NCBI GenBank assembly: GCA_023411575.1
Contig: JAEYOP010000016.1
Coordinates: forward strand, 248,001-312,000
Direction of reading: 5' to 3'
From: Bacillota bacterium
Lineage (GTDB): Bacteria > Bacillota > Clostridia > Acetivibrionales > DTU013
DNA length: 64,000 bases
Part shown: positions 57,301 to 64,000 of the stretch, in pieces
Numbering within the stretch: the stretch's first letter is position 1
How the letters are laid out: each line of letters begins with the position of its first letter
Made by a program: the position numbers and the translations under genes
Notes under the pieces: model-generated
What the model was told of the DNA's origin: nothing
Seen by the model: the letters and a program-made list of their open reading frames with translations, nothing else
The model's database searches: none

Positions 57301-58846
57301 TCGCTGGATTGGCGGATGTATATCTTAACGTCGCATCCGACGGATTTACCTTTACATTGGACGGTAAAGTGCTGTTTAATAAAATGTTCCTGCCAGTAAC
57401 AGTTAATATCATTTCAGCTGTTCCGCCGCCAGTATCTCCACCGCTGTCGCCGCCATTACCCCCGCCATTACCGCCAGATGTCCCACTACTTGGTCCAGCG
57501 GGGGGCGGCACCACAACAGCCGCAGGTGTTGCCGGGGCGGTTGGCGTTGCGGGGGTGCCTGTAGTAGCGGTGCCTTCTACTGTTGCTGTAACGTTCGGAG
57601 CGATGGTTATACTTCCCGGCTTTTTGTCAATTACGACTCCGTTGGAATTAATATCTGCACTTTCTATTCTGGAACCACCTGTTATTGCCACATCATCATT
57701 CGCCACCAGCTTTTTGACGCTTGCCGAGCTGCCGATCTCCAGCTTTGACCCATTGGTTCCTTCTTTGATCTTTACCATCCCAACCGAGCCGTCCGGAATA
57801 TTTGCCTTAACTCCGTCCGCCTCTATATCAAGGCTGTCAAAATCCCCTTCCAGGGTTACCTGCTGCCCGGGGGCCAACTGGATAACATCCACGTTGCCGA
57901 ACCCGGAGCCGGTCAGGCCGCTTTCCTCCAGTTTTGCACCGGAGTTCAGTATGATATTGTTGATCTCGCTGCTGCCGCTGGCAACCACCCGAATCTTGCC
58001 GTCCTTTTTGATTATGATCAGGCTGCCGCTTATAGCTGTATTATTCAGGACAATGCTGTTCTCTCCGCCACCCTTAATAATCGTCCTGCCGGACACCTTT
58101 ACATTGTTGAGCGTAACATTGCCGTTACCGATGCCTTCAGTCAGGTAAAGATCCCCTTTGATAACCATATTCTCAAGGATTACATCTTTCGTATTCACAA
58201 CAAGGTTGCCGTTGATATTTCCCTTATAGGTACCGGGTTTGTTTTTCAAGTCTTTAACAATGTTGTCAACTACTTTGACCGCTTCCGCCCTTGTAATAGT
58301 GCTTTCCGGTGCGAATAAGCTCCCGGGGACGCCGTTCATGTATCCTGAAGCAATCATGGTGTTCACCGAATCCTTGCTCCAGGAAGAAATTTTGCCCGAA
58401 TCCTTGAATTTTGCAAGCACGCTTTTCTCAGAGCTTTTCAAATCAAACGCCCTTGCAAATACTGCTGCCGCTTCCTGCCTGGAAATGGGATCATCCGGCC
58501 TGAATTTGCCGTTATTTCCGGTAAAGTTGCCCGCCGCAACCGCCTTTGCCACATCTGCGGCATAAGCTGACCCTGCTGCGATATCCGAGAATTTCATTCC
58601 GGGTTTCTCGCCATAGTTGAACAATTTATTCAGTATAATCGCCATATCGATCCTTTTAATCGGATCCGCCGGCTTGAAATCACCGTTTTTTTCCGTTTGA
58701 ATCACCTTATAGGAAAGCCATTTTTCAATCTCCTTATTTGCCCAGCTTTTAGAATAATCCGCGGTTTGCGCAAAGGCGACCGATGCGTTTGAAAAGAAAA
58801 GCAGTGCTATGAGAAGAACACTGATATGCTTGAATAATTTGATCAT
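54344..58846 (-). CDS. Large S-layer-homology surface protein with repeated beta-sandwich modules
   Basis: A 1500-residue exported protein. The signal peptide ends near residue 26 (ASVAFA). Three SLH repeats (about residues 30-200) anchor it to cell-wall polymer. Residues about 205-415 form a repetitive beta-solenoid-like region (NGNVTLNNVKVSGRTIIKGG). A Thr/Ala/Pro then Gly/Asn/Asp-rich linker (about 425-490) follows, then a Big_2-like domain (TSANPAIASVDSVSGSITGI). Further on are repeated fibronectin-III-like modules marked by GGINAGESN, GGFCDGDSN and GGINAGYSN, and SbsA-like Ig modules (DMITFYFSEAMNSDTIRNLN). ATG at 58846 follows GGAGGG. It is a structural or adhesive protein; no catalytic motif is seen. 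Confidence 0.92.
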   Translation of the reverse strand: MIKLFKHISVLLIALLFFSNASVAFAQTADYSKSWANKEIEKWLSYKVIQTEKNGDFKPADPIKRIDMAIILNKLFNYGEKPGMKFSDIAAGSAYAADVAKAVAAGNFTGNNGKFRPDDPISRQEAAAVFARAFDLKSSEKSVLAKFKDSGKISSWSKDSVNTMIASGYMNGVPGSLFAPESTITRAEAVKVVDNIVKDLKNKPGTYKGNINGNLVVNTKDVILENMVIKGDLYLTEGIGNGNVTLNNVKVSGRTIIKGGGENSIVLNNTAISGSLIIIKKDGKIRVVASGSSEINNIILNSGAKLEESGLTGSGFGNVDVIQLAPGQQVTLEGDFDSLDIEADGVKANIPDGSVGMVKIKEGTNGSKLEIGSSASVKKLVANDDVAITGGSRIESADINSNGVVIDKKPGSITIAPNVTATVEGTATTGTPATPTAPATPAAVVVPPPAGPSSGTSGGNGGGNGGDSGGDTGGGTAEMILTVTGRNILLNSTLPSNVKVNPSDATLRYTSANPAIASVDSVSGSITGIKTGLTEITVTASRSGYKSSTATFDVIVATEEQLQHASIEPAKATINTVKTINIQYSPAKRTQNKTVVFNLPNEIKADTNDFYYSTSGEEFKLKQENISNSGNTVTIRNVDLSCAPCTFILKEKVMPASERSLLFHINSKMDNEADSALLVEAKQVSMNLVSTVTDLACYPENDRIVANWTAPIAPESVVLKYRTGTSAWVTCHMEDGIFKPGFNIWGLLPDSDYQIKLEVTGGINAGESNVAVVHTNKKSPLLLAGFADNIANNDIALSFSDDLHWRNSIYALDVYNGLSHNRYLINDPAPVFTVGMSKIIIKKDVFKDPGKYKIAVRAVGYSDAVDMFAYGPVSDFACISVKNTSAVFSFTEIIGAKSLTIKQSTDNGNTWMESSADPFITPDSTDVRCIDLSPNTEYLFKLAVSGGFCDGDSNTVKVVTQSNIQDFSIVHYTPTAASLSFTAPGTGMTSAKIQITEVKNDGTNTWQDATVQTAITNATTTASITGLSLNTRYKARMVVIGGINAGYSNDTKFTIWSDAVYPSVSVSITNRNDISLVFNEPVQKEGVVKIYKADGYQLGSSIDLSTTASGAYWVGSMKVVIPASAGGTGLDNTDAKMVKLQIGGVTESSSQHLPLLAIDISPSTFRAYDTKNPTVASYYVAKAGSTADNDMITFYFSEAMNSDTIRNLNNYKVTTAAGAYYADTLLSSYGNDVSVDSVTSDNKSVKIRIKGGKAAADAGLSFSVQNVKDVAGNTIIPAVVSPFYDGGPYVTAVRAIAVNKVELEFNQEIGLCSPGTFLLRYGTSPTSPIAAIFVFMSIDGKKVVATLDRDMPTDFANIYLHVLNSSLTKDVYGAELTTKLGILVSGSVPVSDNVRAKVKSFTATAGGIIIEFSELMTTTAENFALELELVKDTNAVIVQATSISAINGGSLAAGFTKLLISGLESGKEYRIQLHPMGVTRDKSEYHNWFETSEVKYLTPK

Positions 58847-58905
58847 TTGGCCCTCCATTTGTAATAAGATTTACATCCCATACAGCTTATCCCATTTCCG
58901 CTGTA

Positions 58906-58934
58906 ATTCTATTACAAATATTGGGACCCGTCAA
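58906..58934 (-). promoter_or_regulatory. Promoter of the SLH protein gene
   Basis: TTGACG (58929-58934) and TAGAAT (58906-58911) are 17 bases apart, reading leftward, about 60 bases before the ATG. Confidence 0.7.
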
Positions 58935-59023
58935 TACACGACTGTAAATACCCGTGAAATCCGTTTAATCTCTCACCCCCTTTCTCTTTCATTACTTCTT
59001 TCTTTCGATTCGCTTCCATTCTG

Positions 59024-60067
59024 TCAAATGATATTAACGATTTGAAAATTTTTGGCCCTGGAAATGTTGATATAGGTGGAATCAATACAAATCACCGGAT
59101 TTGCGGGATCATTGTGCGGCACATAAGCGATTTCACCAATCCGGCCGTCCGATAATTGAACCTTCAATCCGGGCATATGAGCGACCATATTGGAAAGAAA
59201 AGCGCTTGAAAAGAAAGGATCAAACTGGCACACACCTGTCGTAATGAACATCTGGAAGGCTTCAAACGGAGTCGTCCTATGCTTATAAACGCGCTCGGAG
59301 GTCATTGCGTCATAAACGTCTGCAATGGCAATAATTCTCGAATATTTGTTGATCGCAGTTCCTACTATTCCGTCCGGATAACCGGAGCCGTTCATTCTTT
59401 CGTGATGGGAGAGCACGGCATCCTTGACGGCATCATGAATATTGCCGTCCTCTTTAATCATCCGGTAGCCCTGAATGCTGTGTTCCTTTATTTTCTCGAA
59501 CTCCTCTTCCGTCAGTCTTCCCTTTTTGTTCAGAATCTCGTTCGGGATCTTCATTTTACCAATATCATGCAGGAAACCGGAAAGAATGAGGTCCATGATT
59601 TCCGGCTTCGGCAAGTGTACCCATTTGCCGATCAGCATGGAATAAAAGGCTACGTTTGCACTATGGCAATAGGTATAGTCATCATAGATTTTCAGGCCGT
59701 TCAGGAGGTCGATTATACAGTCCGCATCATTTACGCTTTTATAGGTGCAGTTCAAAATACGCTCGATCTTATCCGGCTCCAGCCCTTTTCCGGAAGCCAG
59801 TCCCCCCAGCAAATTCTTTAAGGCTTCCATCACTTCCAGGTAATTTAATTTAACCGCTTCATAACGGCGTCCCGTCCGCTTGTTTTCCATAACGGCCGAC
59901 GAATAGACATATACGGATTCGATCCCGATATCGTGGAGCTTTTGAAGGATAAAGGAGTTGACGGTAGTCCCCTTGGATACAAACGAAGTCCCTTTACTAT
60001 TAACAACATCCGTCGCCAGAATACTTCCAATCTCGCAGTCTCTCAGCCTTACCTTTATCTTTTGCAT
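59024..60067 (-). CDS. HD-GYP domain cyclic-di-GMP phosphodiesterase
   Basis: A 347-residue cytoplasmic enzyme that should hydrolyse cyclic di-GMP. An N-terminal region of about 120 residues (IGSILATDVVNSKGTSFVSK) is of the type often found before HD-GYP domains. The catalytic motifs are YCHSANVAFYS, the metal-binding FLHDIGKMKIPNEIL, and LSHHERMNGSGYPDGI containing GYP. About 65 C-terminal residues follow. It starts at ATG behind AGGTGAAGC. It may control motility or surface properties together with the adjacent surface protein, but no direct link is visible. Confidence 0.92.
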   Translation of the reverse strand: MQKIKVRLRDCEIGSILATDVVNSKGTSFVSKGTTVNSFILQKLHDIGIESVYVYSSAVMENKRTGRRYEAVKLNYLEVMEALKNLLGGLASGKGLEPDKIERILNCTYKSVNDADCIIDLLNGLKIYDDYTYCHSANVAFYSMLIGKWVHLPKPEIMDLILSGFLHDIGKMKIPNEILNKKGRLTEEEFEKIKEHSIQGYRMIKEDGNIHDAVKDAVLSHHERMNGSGYPDGIVGTAINKYSRIIAIADVYDAMTSERVYKHRTTPFEAFQMFITTGVCQFDPFFSSAFLSNMVAHMPGLKVQLSDGRIGEIAYVPHNDPANPVICIDSTYINISRAKNFQIVNII

Positions 60068-60338
60068 GCTTCACCTGTCAATGTAAAGTTTTTTGCCAAC
60101 CGCCTAATACCGATGGTATCGCATATGCGCTGCTATCTGGTGAAAAAACGACCAAGTTGTATAAAATTCATGTATTCACTTCTACATTTTTAGGATATAC
60201 TGTTGATAAAGCACATTTTCCCCTTCGACAATTTAATAGACCCCATTTAGCATTGTACTATTATTCGCAGCAGCAGATTGATACGAAATCAAGAAATTTT
60301 ATGCAGCATTCACTCTAGTTTACTTAAATTTACATGTT

Positions 60339-61604
60339 ATGGGGGCAAATGTGCATAATAGAGCCGTATCGAAAATACTTGAGACATATTATGGCGCGAC
60401 AGGTGTTCCAGTATTTGGCATCAATCTGTTGAATGAAATTGCTTTTTATTTTTCCGATGATTGGAATATAAATGTATTTTATGATTATTTTGACTTCAAC
60501 GAAGTCCTGCTATTTACAAAAGCTTATCTTAACGACCGCCGCAACAGCAAAAACGGGTCGAATCCCTGCCACATTTTTCATACAAAAAACTATTTCATAT
60601 ATATTATCGTCTTCCAGTATGAATCCCCGGGTATAACAGGAGCGATCCTTTCCGGACCGATTCCCGCTTTCCGTCCTGACGATGCGAGGATCGACGAGTT
60701 GCTTGCCTCGAGGCAGCTGTCCCTGAACAGGAAACCGGAAGTAAAATCCCTTTTGCATTCCCTGCCGCTGATTCCGTCAGAGCGCATAGCGAATTACTGC
60801 AAACTGCTTTTTTTATTGTGCAAACCGGATTTGAGCAGTACTCCCTTCGATGATCCGGAGGTCCATAGCGGCTGGATAAAAGCGGCAGACCCAGTTAAAA
60901 GCCTGGCAGACCCGGATAATGACATTTCCGCCTATACCAATTCCTATAAATTCTTTATGAGCTTGAGGGAAAAAATCGTTCGCGGGGACTCCAGCGGAAT
61001 CGGCAGGCTCCTAAGCAGTTCAACCGATGTTCTTTGGGAAACCGGCAATTCAGAAAACAGGTTCTACTCGCTGAAAATAAAATATATCATACTGTGTACT
61101 TATACAAGCATCTGCTCCATCCAGGCCAAAACCCCTTATACAATCATGATTAAGGAGTTGAGTGAAGCAATGGAGAAAATGAATGCTTTTAAAACTTCAG
61201 ACGAGGTCGTGGCCGGGATGATCTCTTTCATCCAAACCTGCGCCCAGGCCGTGGCCATCCATACAAAAAACCCGTATTCGTTTCATGTCAATCAGGCCCT
61301 GCAGTATATCCGGACGCATTATACCGAAAAGATCAGCCTGGAGGTACTCGCAAACCATACCGGAATCAATCCGGTCTATCTGTCAAGCCTGCTGAAAAAG
61401 GAAACAAAGCTATCCCTGGCGGATAATATCAATAAGATCCGGATAGAGGAAAGCTGCAGCCTGCTGGCAAATACGGGCAGGTCCATAAATGAGATTGCAA
61501 TCGCCGTCGGCTATAGCTACCAGAATCATTTTTGCAAGGTATTCAAAAAATGGAACGGTATGACCCCTTATGAATATAGAAGGAAACACACAAATCTCAT
61601 ATGA
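60339..61604 (+). CDS. AraC-family transcriptional regulator
   Basis: A 421-residue regulator. The N-terminal 300 residues have no recognisable cupin and may form a PocR-like or novel ligand domain (FHTKNYFIYIIVFQYESPGI; ITGAILSGPIPAFRPDD). The C-terminal 100 residues contain two helix-turn-helix motifs, ISLEVLANHTGINPVYLSSL and INEIAIAVGYSYQNHFCKVF, followed by GMTPYEYRR. ATG 60339 has only GGGGG nearby, so a GTG four codons later is possible. The upstream 270 bases are AT-rich, with no clear promoter. The last codons and stop lie inside a 28-base palindrome. Confidence 0.85.
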   Translation: MGANVHNRAVSKILETYYGATGVPVFGINLLNEIAFYFSDDWNINVFYDYFDFNEVLLFTKAYLNDRRNSKNGSNPCHIFHTKNYFIYIIVFQYESPGITGAILSGPIPAFRPDDARIDELLASRQLSLNRKPEVKSLLHSLPLIPSERIANYCKLLFLLCKPDLSSTPFDDPEVHSGWIKAADPVKSLADPDNDISAYTNSYKFFMSLREKIVRGDSSGIGRLLSSSTDVLWETGNSENRFYSLKIKYIILCTYTSICSIQAKTPYTIMIKELSEAMEKMNAFKTSDEVVAGMISFIQTCAQAVAIHTKNPYSFHVNQALQYIRTHYTEKISLEVLANHTGINPVYLSSLLKKETKLSLADNINKIRIEESCSLLANTGRSINEIAIAVGYSYQNHFCKVFKKWNGMTPYEYRRKHTNLI

Positions 61605-61614
61605 GATTTGTGTG
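61587..61614. repeat. Perfect 28-base palindrome over the regulator stop codon
   Basis: CACACAAATCTCAT is followed immediately by its exact reverse complement, with no spacer. It covers the last five codons and the TGA of the AraC-family gene. With no loop, it may form a cruciform or a dimeric protein site, or act as part of a terminator with the hairpin that follows. Confidence 0.9.
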
Positions 61615-61616
61615 AA

Positions 61617-61647
61617 GAGGCTTCCTGTATTCGTTCCAGGAAGCCTC
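61617..61647. terminator. Hairpin between convergent genes
   Basis: GAGGCTTCCTG and CAGGAAGCCTC form a perfect 11-bp stem with a nine-base loop, two bases after the palindrome and three bases before the stop of the convergent YvrJ-like gene. It lacks a strong T-run, so termination may be incomplete. Confidence 0.65.
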
Positions 61648-61650
61648 CCA

Positions 61651-61842
61651 TTACTTCTCATTCCCTGTATTGACCATATCGTCACAGCCGATTTTCGTGC
61701 ACAGGATGGACAGCACGCGCGTGTTTTCCTTGACCATGGCCGTATTTTCCTTGGTGCTTTTGTTCAAAGTAATCAGCGTATATAACGCAATTGCGGCCGG
61801 GAAGCCTATATCCCTTATTAAACTTACGATATCCAGTTCCAT
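61651..61842 (-). CDS. YvrJ-like small membrane protein (possible holin-like)
   Basis: A 63-residue protein with one N-terminal membrane segment (VSLIRDIGFPAAIALYTLIT) followed by a charged helix (LNKSTKENTAMVKENTRVLS). This matches the YvrJ/BhlA-like pattern, in which related short proteins act as bacteriocin- or phage-type holins. AAGGAGG precedes the ATG. It lies 53 bases after the M15 peptidase gene in the same direction. A membrane peptide with a cell-wall hydrolase recalls a lysis cassette, but no other phage gene is nearby. Confidence 0.7.
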   Translation of the reverse strand: MELDIVSLIRDIGFPAAIALYTLITLNKSTKENTAMVKENTRVLSILCTKIGCDDMVNTGNEK

Positions 61843-61894
61843 TCTCTCGTCCTCCTTAATAAATAAACTCCTGTTGATTTTCCAGACAGACTCC

Positions 61895-62833
61895 TTATGG
61901 TTCGTAGGACCAATGCCAGGTTTCCAAATAATTGTTTGCGCCGTCGGGGAAGGTCGGGGGATTATCCAGCAGCGGCCTGAAGCCGAACTTTCCGGCGTTC
62001 TTTTCCAACCAGCGGACTTCCTTGACGGAACTCCTCCCCGATTTTTCGCCTCCGGTGCTGAAATCTATTGCGAGGCCCCAACCATGATCGCTGTGTCCAT
62101 ATCCCTCAAGGGCGCCGCCCGCCGCGGTGGCCTGTTCCGGTACGTCGTTCCATTTTCCGTCACTGCTGAATTGATTCCAGTTTTCCAATATCCACGCTTC
62201 GGCGGCCGGATTGTTGGCATTGTAATGGTTTGCCCGAAGGATACTCCCACTGTCCTTTGTAAAGGTCGGATATGCGGCCGGATTCCCACCGTGCCGGTAA
62301 TTGACGTAGGCTTCCACCTGGAAGTGATAAGGCCGGTATGCCGCATAAGGTCCGGCGGCGGCAAAAGCGTTCAGGTTCAGCCTGCTTTTTGCCTCCTCGC
62401 TTTGATTATACTCGAATGCATATTTCACCAGCATTGCCCAGGCAACAGACATCTCTCTTTCAGCAAACGCATCCTCGCACTTGGATGTAGGCACCCGGAC
62501 CAAATTTCCCGGCGAAATATGACCATTCTTTTTAATGCAATTCGTCTCAATGGCCGGCAGTCGCCTTTTCCAATTTGTATCAAGTTCATTCTTGAGCTTT
62601 GTATAGGTCAGGCCGCCTTCCGCCGCCGTTTTAACCATATTCAGCGCTGCGGCGTCAAGACGTCCGCTGACCCCTTCGTTCTCCAAAAAAGCCTGAAGAA
62701 GAATCAGTCCGGCGGAGCTCTTCACGCCGAACCGGCCATCCAGGCCGCCTGTGTCAAACCCTATCCTTTGCAGATAGAATTGTATTTTCTTTGCCATGCT
62801 CCATTCTGCCGGCGGTTCTTTTTGAAATGGCAT
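61895..62833 (-). CDS. M15 (VanY-like) D-Ala-D-Ala carboxypeptidase or endolysin
   Basis: A 312-residue enzyme. Residues about 20-70 resemble a peptidoglycan-binding helical repeat (GLDGRFGVKSSAGLILLQAF). The C-terminal third is the M15 zinc peptidase: GHSDHGWGLAIDFSTGG carries the first zinc ligands (His and Asp), and ETWHWSYEP carries the catalytic Glu/His end. There is no signal peptide, which is more usual for phage-type endolysins exported with a holin than for VanY. ATG at 62833 follows GGAAAGGA. It pairs with the YvrJ-like gene downstream. Confidence 0.82.
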   Translation of the reverse strand: MPFQKEPPAEWSMAKKIQFYLQRIGFDTGGLDGRFGVKSSAGLILLQAFLENEGVSGRLDAAALNMVKTAAEGGLTYTKLKNELDTNWKRRLPAIETNCIKKNGHISPGNLVRVPTSKCEDAFAEREMSVAWAMLVKYAFEYNQSEEAKSRLNLNAFAAAGPYAAYRPYHFQVEAYVNYRHGGNPAAYPTFTKDSGSILRANHYNANNPAAEAWILENWNQFSSDGKWNDVPEQATAAGGALEGYGHSDHGWGLAIDFSTGGEKSGRSSVKEVRWLEKNAGKFGFRPLLDNPPTFPDGANNYLETWHWSYEP

Positions 62834-63010
62834 AAAATCAGATCCTTTCCTGCACGACATACCCGGATGTCATGCTGTTTGCTTCCATATCGTTTGATTG
62901 CATATCATTTGATTCTATGTTAGCAATTTTTATTCCATTATTTGTCCTGACATCGTACTGATATTGAACGCCTTCCGTGCGGCATCAATACTCCCTCCCG
63001 CAGAAATGAA

Positions 63011-63041
63011 AAAGCTGGATAAGATTACTCTTTCCAGCTTT
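63011..63041 (-). terminator. Terminator after the small gene at 63125
   Basis: AAAGCTGGA and TCCAGCTTT form a 9-bp stem with a 13-base loop, followed leftward by TTCATTT. It ends the transcript of the three small genes to its right. The rest of the 62834-63124 gap holds no gene I can support. Confidence 0.75.
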
Positions 63042-63124
63042 CCATACTGCTGTCCGAGCCAGGTGTCCTGCCAACCGGCTTTCCTGGCTCAAAATACAAT
63101 TTTTCCGTTTTGCTGCGCCCGCAG

Positions 63125-63490
63125 TCAATTTCGCTGCCGATTCGACAACTGATTGGGCTGTTGTCCCTGCCGTCGGTTTAGCTGCCGGCCCTGCGGCGGA
63201 TTCTGCGGCAGGAACACTTTCAGGTATCCCCTGGCATACTCGTAGCTCAGCTTCTGAAGCGGGATATCCGCATATTCCCTGCTTCGGAGCAATTCAAGAA
63301 TATACTCCGTCAAAAGCCGATGCTTTTCGATGCAGGTATCGGTAAGCCGCTGGTAGTGCTCCTCGTTATAAGTGAGCGAACTGGTGGCCATAAACTGGTT
63401 AATGGCGATCTGAATTCCATTGTACTGGTACATCCTGAACTCAAATATCCGCTCTTCGTCCGGCGTCAGCTTAATTTCCAGATAATTCAT
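63125..63490 (-). CDS. Small hypothetical protein with Gln/Asn/Arg-rich tail
   Basis: A 121-residue soluble protein. The first 90 residues are mostly helical and charged (LTPDEERIFEFRMYQYNGIQ; EKHRLLTEYILELLRSREYA). The last 27 residues are low-complexity, rich in Gln, Asn, Arg and Pro (QGRQLNRRQGQQPNQLSNRQ), as in some spore coat or surface proteins. It overlaps the preceding gene by 20 bases, so the two are coupled. I do not recognise the family. Confidence 0.65.
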   Translation of the reverse strand: MNYLEIKLTPDEERIFEFRMYQYNGIQIAINQFMATSSLTYNEEHYQRLTDTCIEKHRLLTEYILELLRSREYADIPLQKLSYEYARGYLKVFLPQNPPQGRQLNRRQGQQPNQLSNRQRN

Positions 63491-63797
63491 AGCCCACCTC
63501 TTCCGGCTGCTGAAGGAAAATCACCTGCTTATAGGTGTCAAAGCGGTAATAATCCCTGTAGTACAGCGCATTTTCCTCCCCGACATACTGGAAGAGCAGG
63601 TCCCTCCACAACGCCTTATGCGTTTTCAATGCCTGCATAAAGCGGTCAAGCAAATCCTTCAAAGCATTCGGGGAATAGTCGGGCTCCCTCAGCGCCTGGT
63701 CATACAGCTCCCTGTATGCCTCCACCTCCACGATCGTGTCTGTCAATTCCTTTGCGTCCCTTTCATTCACGGGAACCAATTCGTTTGGATTGTTCAT
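63471..63797 (-). CDS. Small hypothetical helical protein, 108 residues
   Basis: A soluble acidic protein with an apparently all-helical pattern (TDTIVEVEAYRELYDQALRE; LDRFMQALKTHKALWRDLLF) and several tyrosines near the end (EENALYYRDYYRFDTYKQV). GGAGGATGGAGAG lies before the ATG. It is sandwiched between two other small unknown genes in one transcript. The family is unknown to me. Confidence 0.65.
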   Translation of the reverse strand: MNNPNELVPVNERDAKELTDTIVEVEAYRELYDQALREPDYSPNALKDLLDRFMQALKTHKALWRDLLFQYVGEENALYYRDYYRFDTYKQVIFLQQPEEVGYELSGN

Positions 63798-63809
63798 CTC
63801 TCCATCCTC

Positions 63810-64000
63810 CTATTTGCATAAATTTTTCAACAGGTCAAGCTCTTGCCCGTCGATTATTTCCAATGCCCATGAATCGGGCATATGAAATTCGAATCTCTTT
63901 TCAAGTCCAAGCTTACGGTACAGGCTGTTCCAAAAATAAACGTTCGCCAGCACCCTTGCTTTGTGCATGCCGCAGTGGAAAGTAGTCCTTTTGTCCGGCG
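63810..64000 (-). CDS. C-terminal part of an unknown protein (cut by window edge)
   Basis: An open frame enters from the right edge and ends with TAG at 63810-63812. The visible 62 residues include FHCGMHKARVLANVYFWNSL and FEFHMPDSWALEIIDGQELD. The stop lies 13 bases before the next gene, whose ribosome site overlaps it, so the genes form one operon. I do not recognise the protein. Confidence 0.6.
   Translation of the reverse strand, partial: PDKRTTFHCGMHKARVLANVYFWNSLYRKLGLEKRFEFHMPDSWALEIIDGQELDLLKNLCK

Noticed and set aside
61651..62833. Prophage
   Set aside because: Only an endolysin-like enzyme and a YvrJ-like peptide are present. There is no integrase, terminase, capsid or tail gene in the window.

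Overview
The window looks like chromosomal DNA of a spore-forming anaerobic Firmicute of the class Clostridia. Supporting signs are YesM/YesN-type two-component systems beside Lpl-type sugar ABC transporters, a YyaC-like spore protein, a rubredoxin, an S-layer-homology surface protein, a T-box leader, a NitR/ANTAR-type regulator beside glnA, and many GGAGG ribosome sites with TTG or GTG starts. Base composition is roughly balanced in most genes and clearly AT-richer around 45.2-47.3 kb and 52.4-58.8 kb. I saw no insertion sequence, tRNA, rRNA or CRISPR array.

Layout. 0-3.6 kb: a YesM/YesN sensor-regulator pair and the start of a secreted protein. 3.7-24.1 kb: a large catabolic island with an Opp-type ABC transporter split over two operons, two MFS carriers, four D-2-hydroxyacid-dehydrogenase-family proteins, a malate/lactate-type (Ldh_2) dehydrogenase, an IolB-like isomerase, a YhcH-family sugar protein, a beta-propeller protein, a chemoreceptor and an AraC-family regulator. 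24.1-26.3 kb: an L,D-transpeptidase, a small unknown protein and a methyltransferase. 26.4-36.1 kb: a GH127-type beta-L-arabinofuranosidase, a three-gene Lpl-type sugar transporter, and a second YesM/YesN pair whose kinase carries a frameshift. 36.2-43.1 kb: a T-box-controlled branched-chain amino acid operon, ilvB-ilvN-ilvC-leuA-cimA. 43.2-45.1 kb: HtrA and small proteins. 45.4-47.1 kb: an AT-rich AlbA_2-domain gene. 47.3-51.1 kb: glnA with its ANTAR regulator, rubredoxin, a membrane protein and YyaC. 51.2-61.6 kb: a PP2C phosphatase, an O-antigen-ligase-like protein, a 1500-residue SLH protein, an HD-GYP phosphodiesterase and an AraC regulator. 61.6-64 kb: a YvrJ-like peptide, an M15 peptidase and small unknown proteins.

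The main discovery candidate is the 3.7-24.1 kb island. Four leftward promoters (near 12.1, 14.0, 21.9 and 24.05 kb) carry the same bipartite operator: two direct copies of a 14-bp motif, GCAAWATYRNCCWA, whose starts are exactly 43 bp apart in all four cases. The proximal copy ends 21-22 bp before a -10 hexamer, and no good -35 is present. This is the layout of an activator-dependent promoter, and the AraC-family gene at 14.4 kb inside the island is the obvious candidate activator. The four operators would co-induce the split transporter, both MFS carriers, the beta-propeller protein, all the dehydrogenases and the chemoreceptor. Three of the four hydroxyacid-dehydrogenase paralogs have lost the catalytic arginine (Lys, Lys or His instead) and the second glycine of the GxGxxG loop, so the chemistry is probably not ordinary 2-hydroxyacid oxidation. 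The substrate cannot be named from sequence; an acidic or oxidised sugar, or a cyclitol-like oligosaccharide, is my inference.
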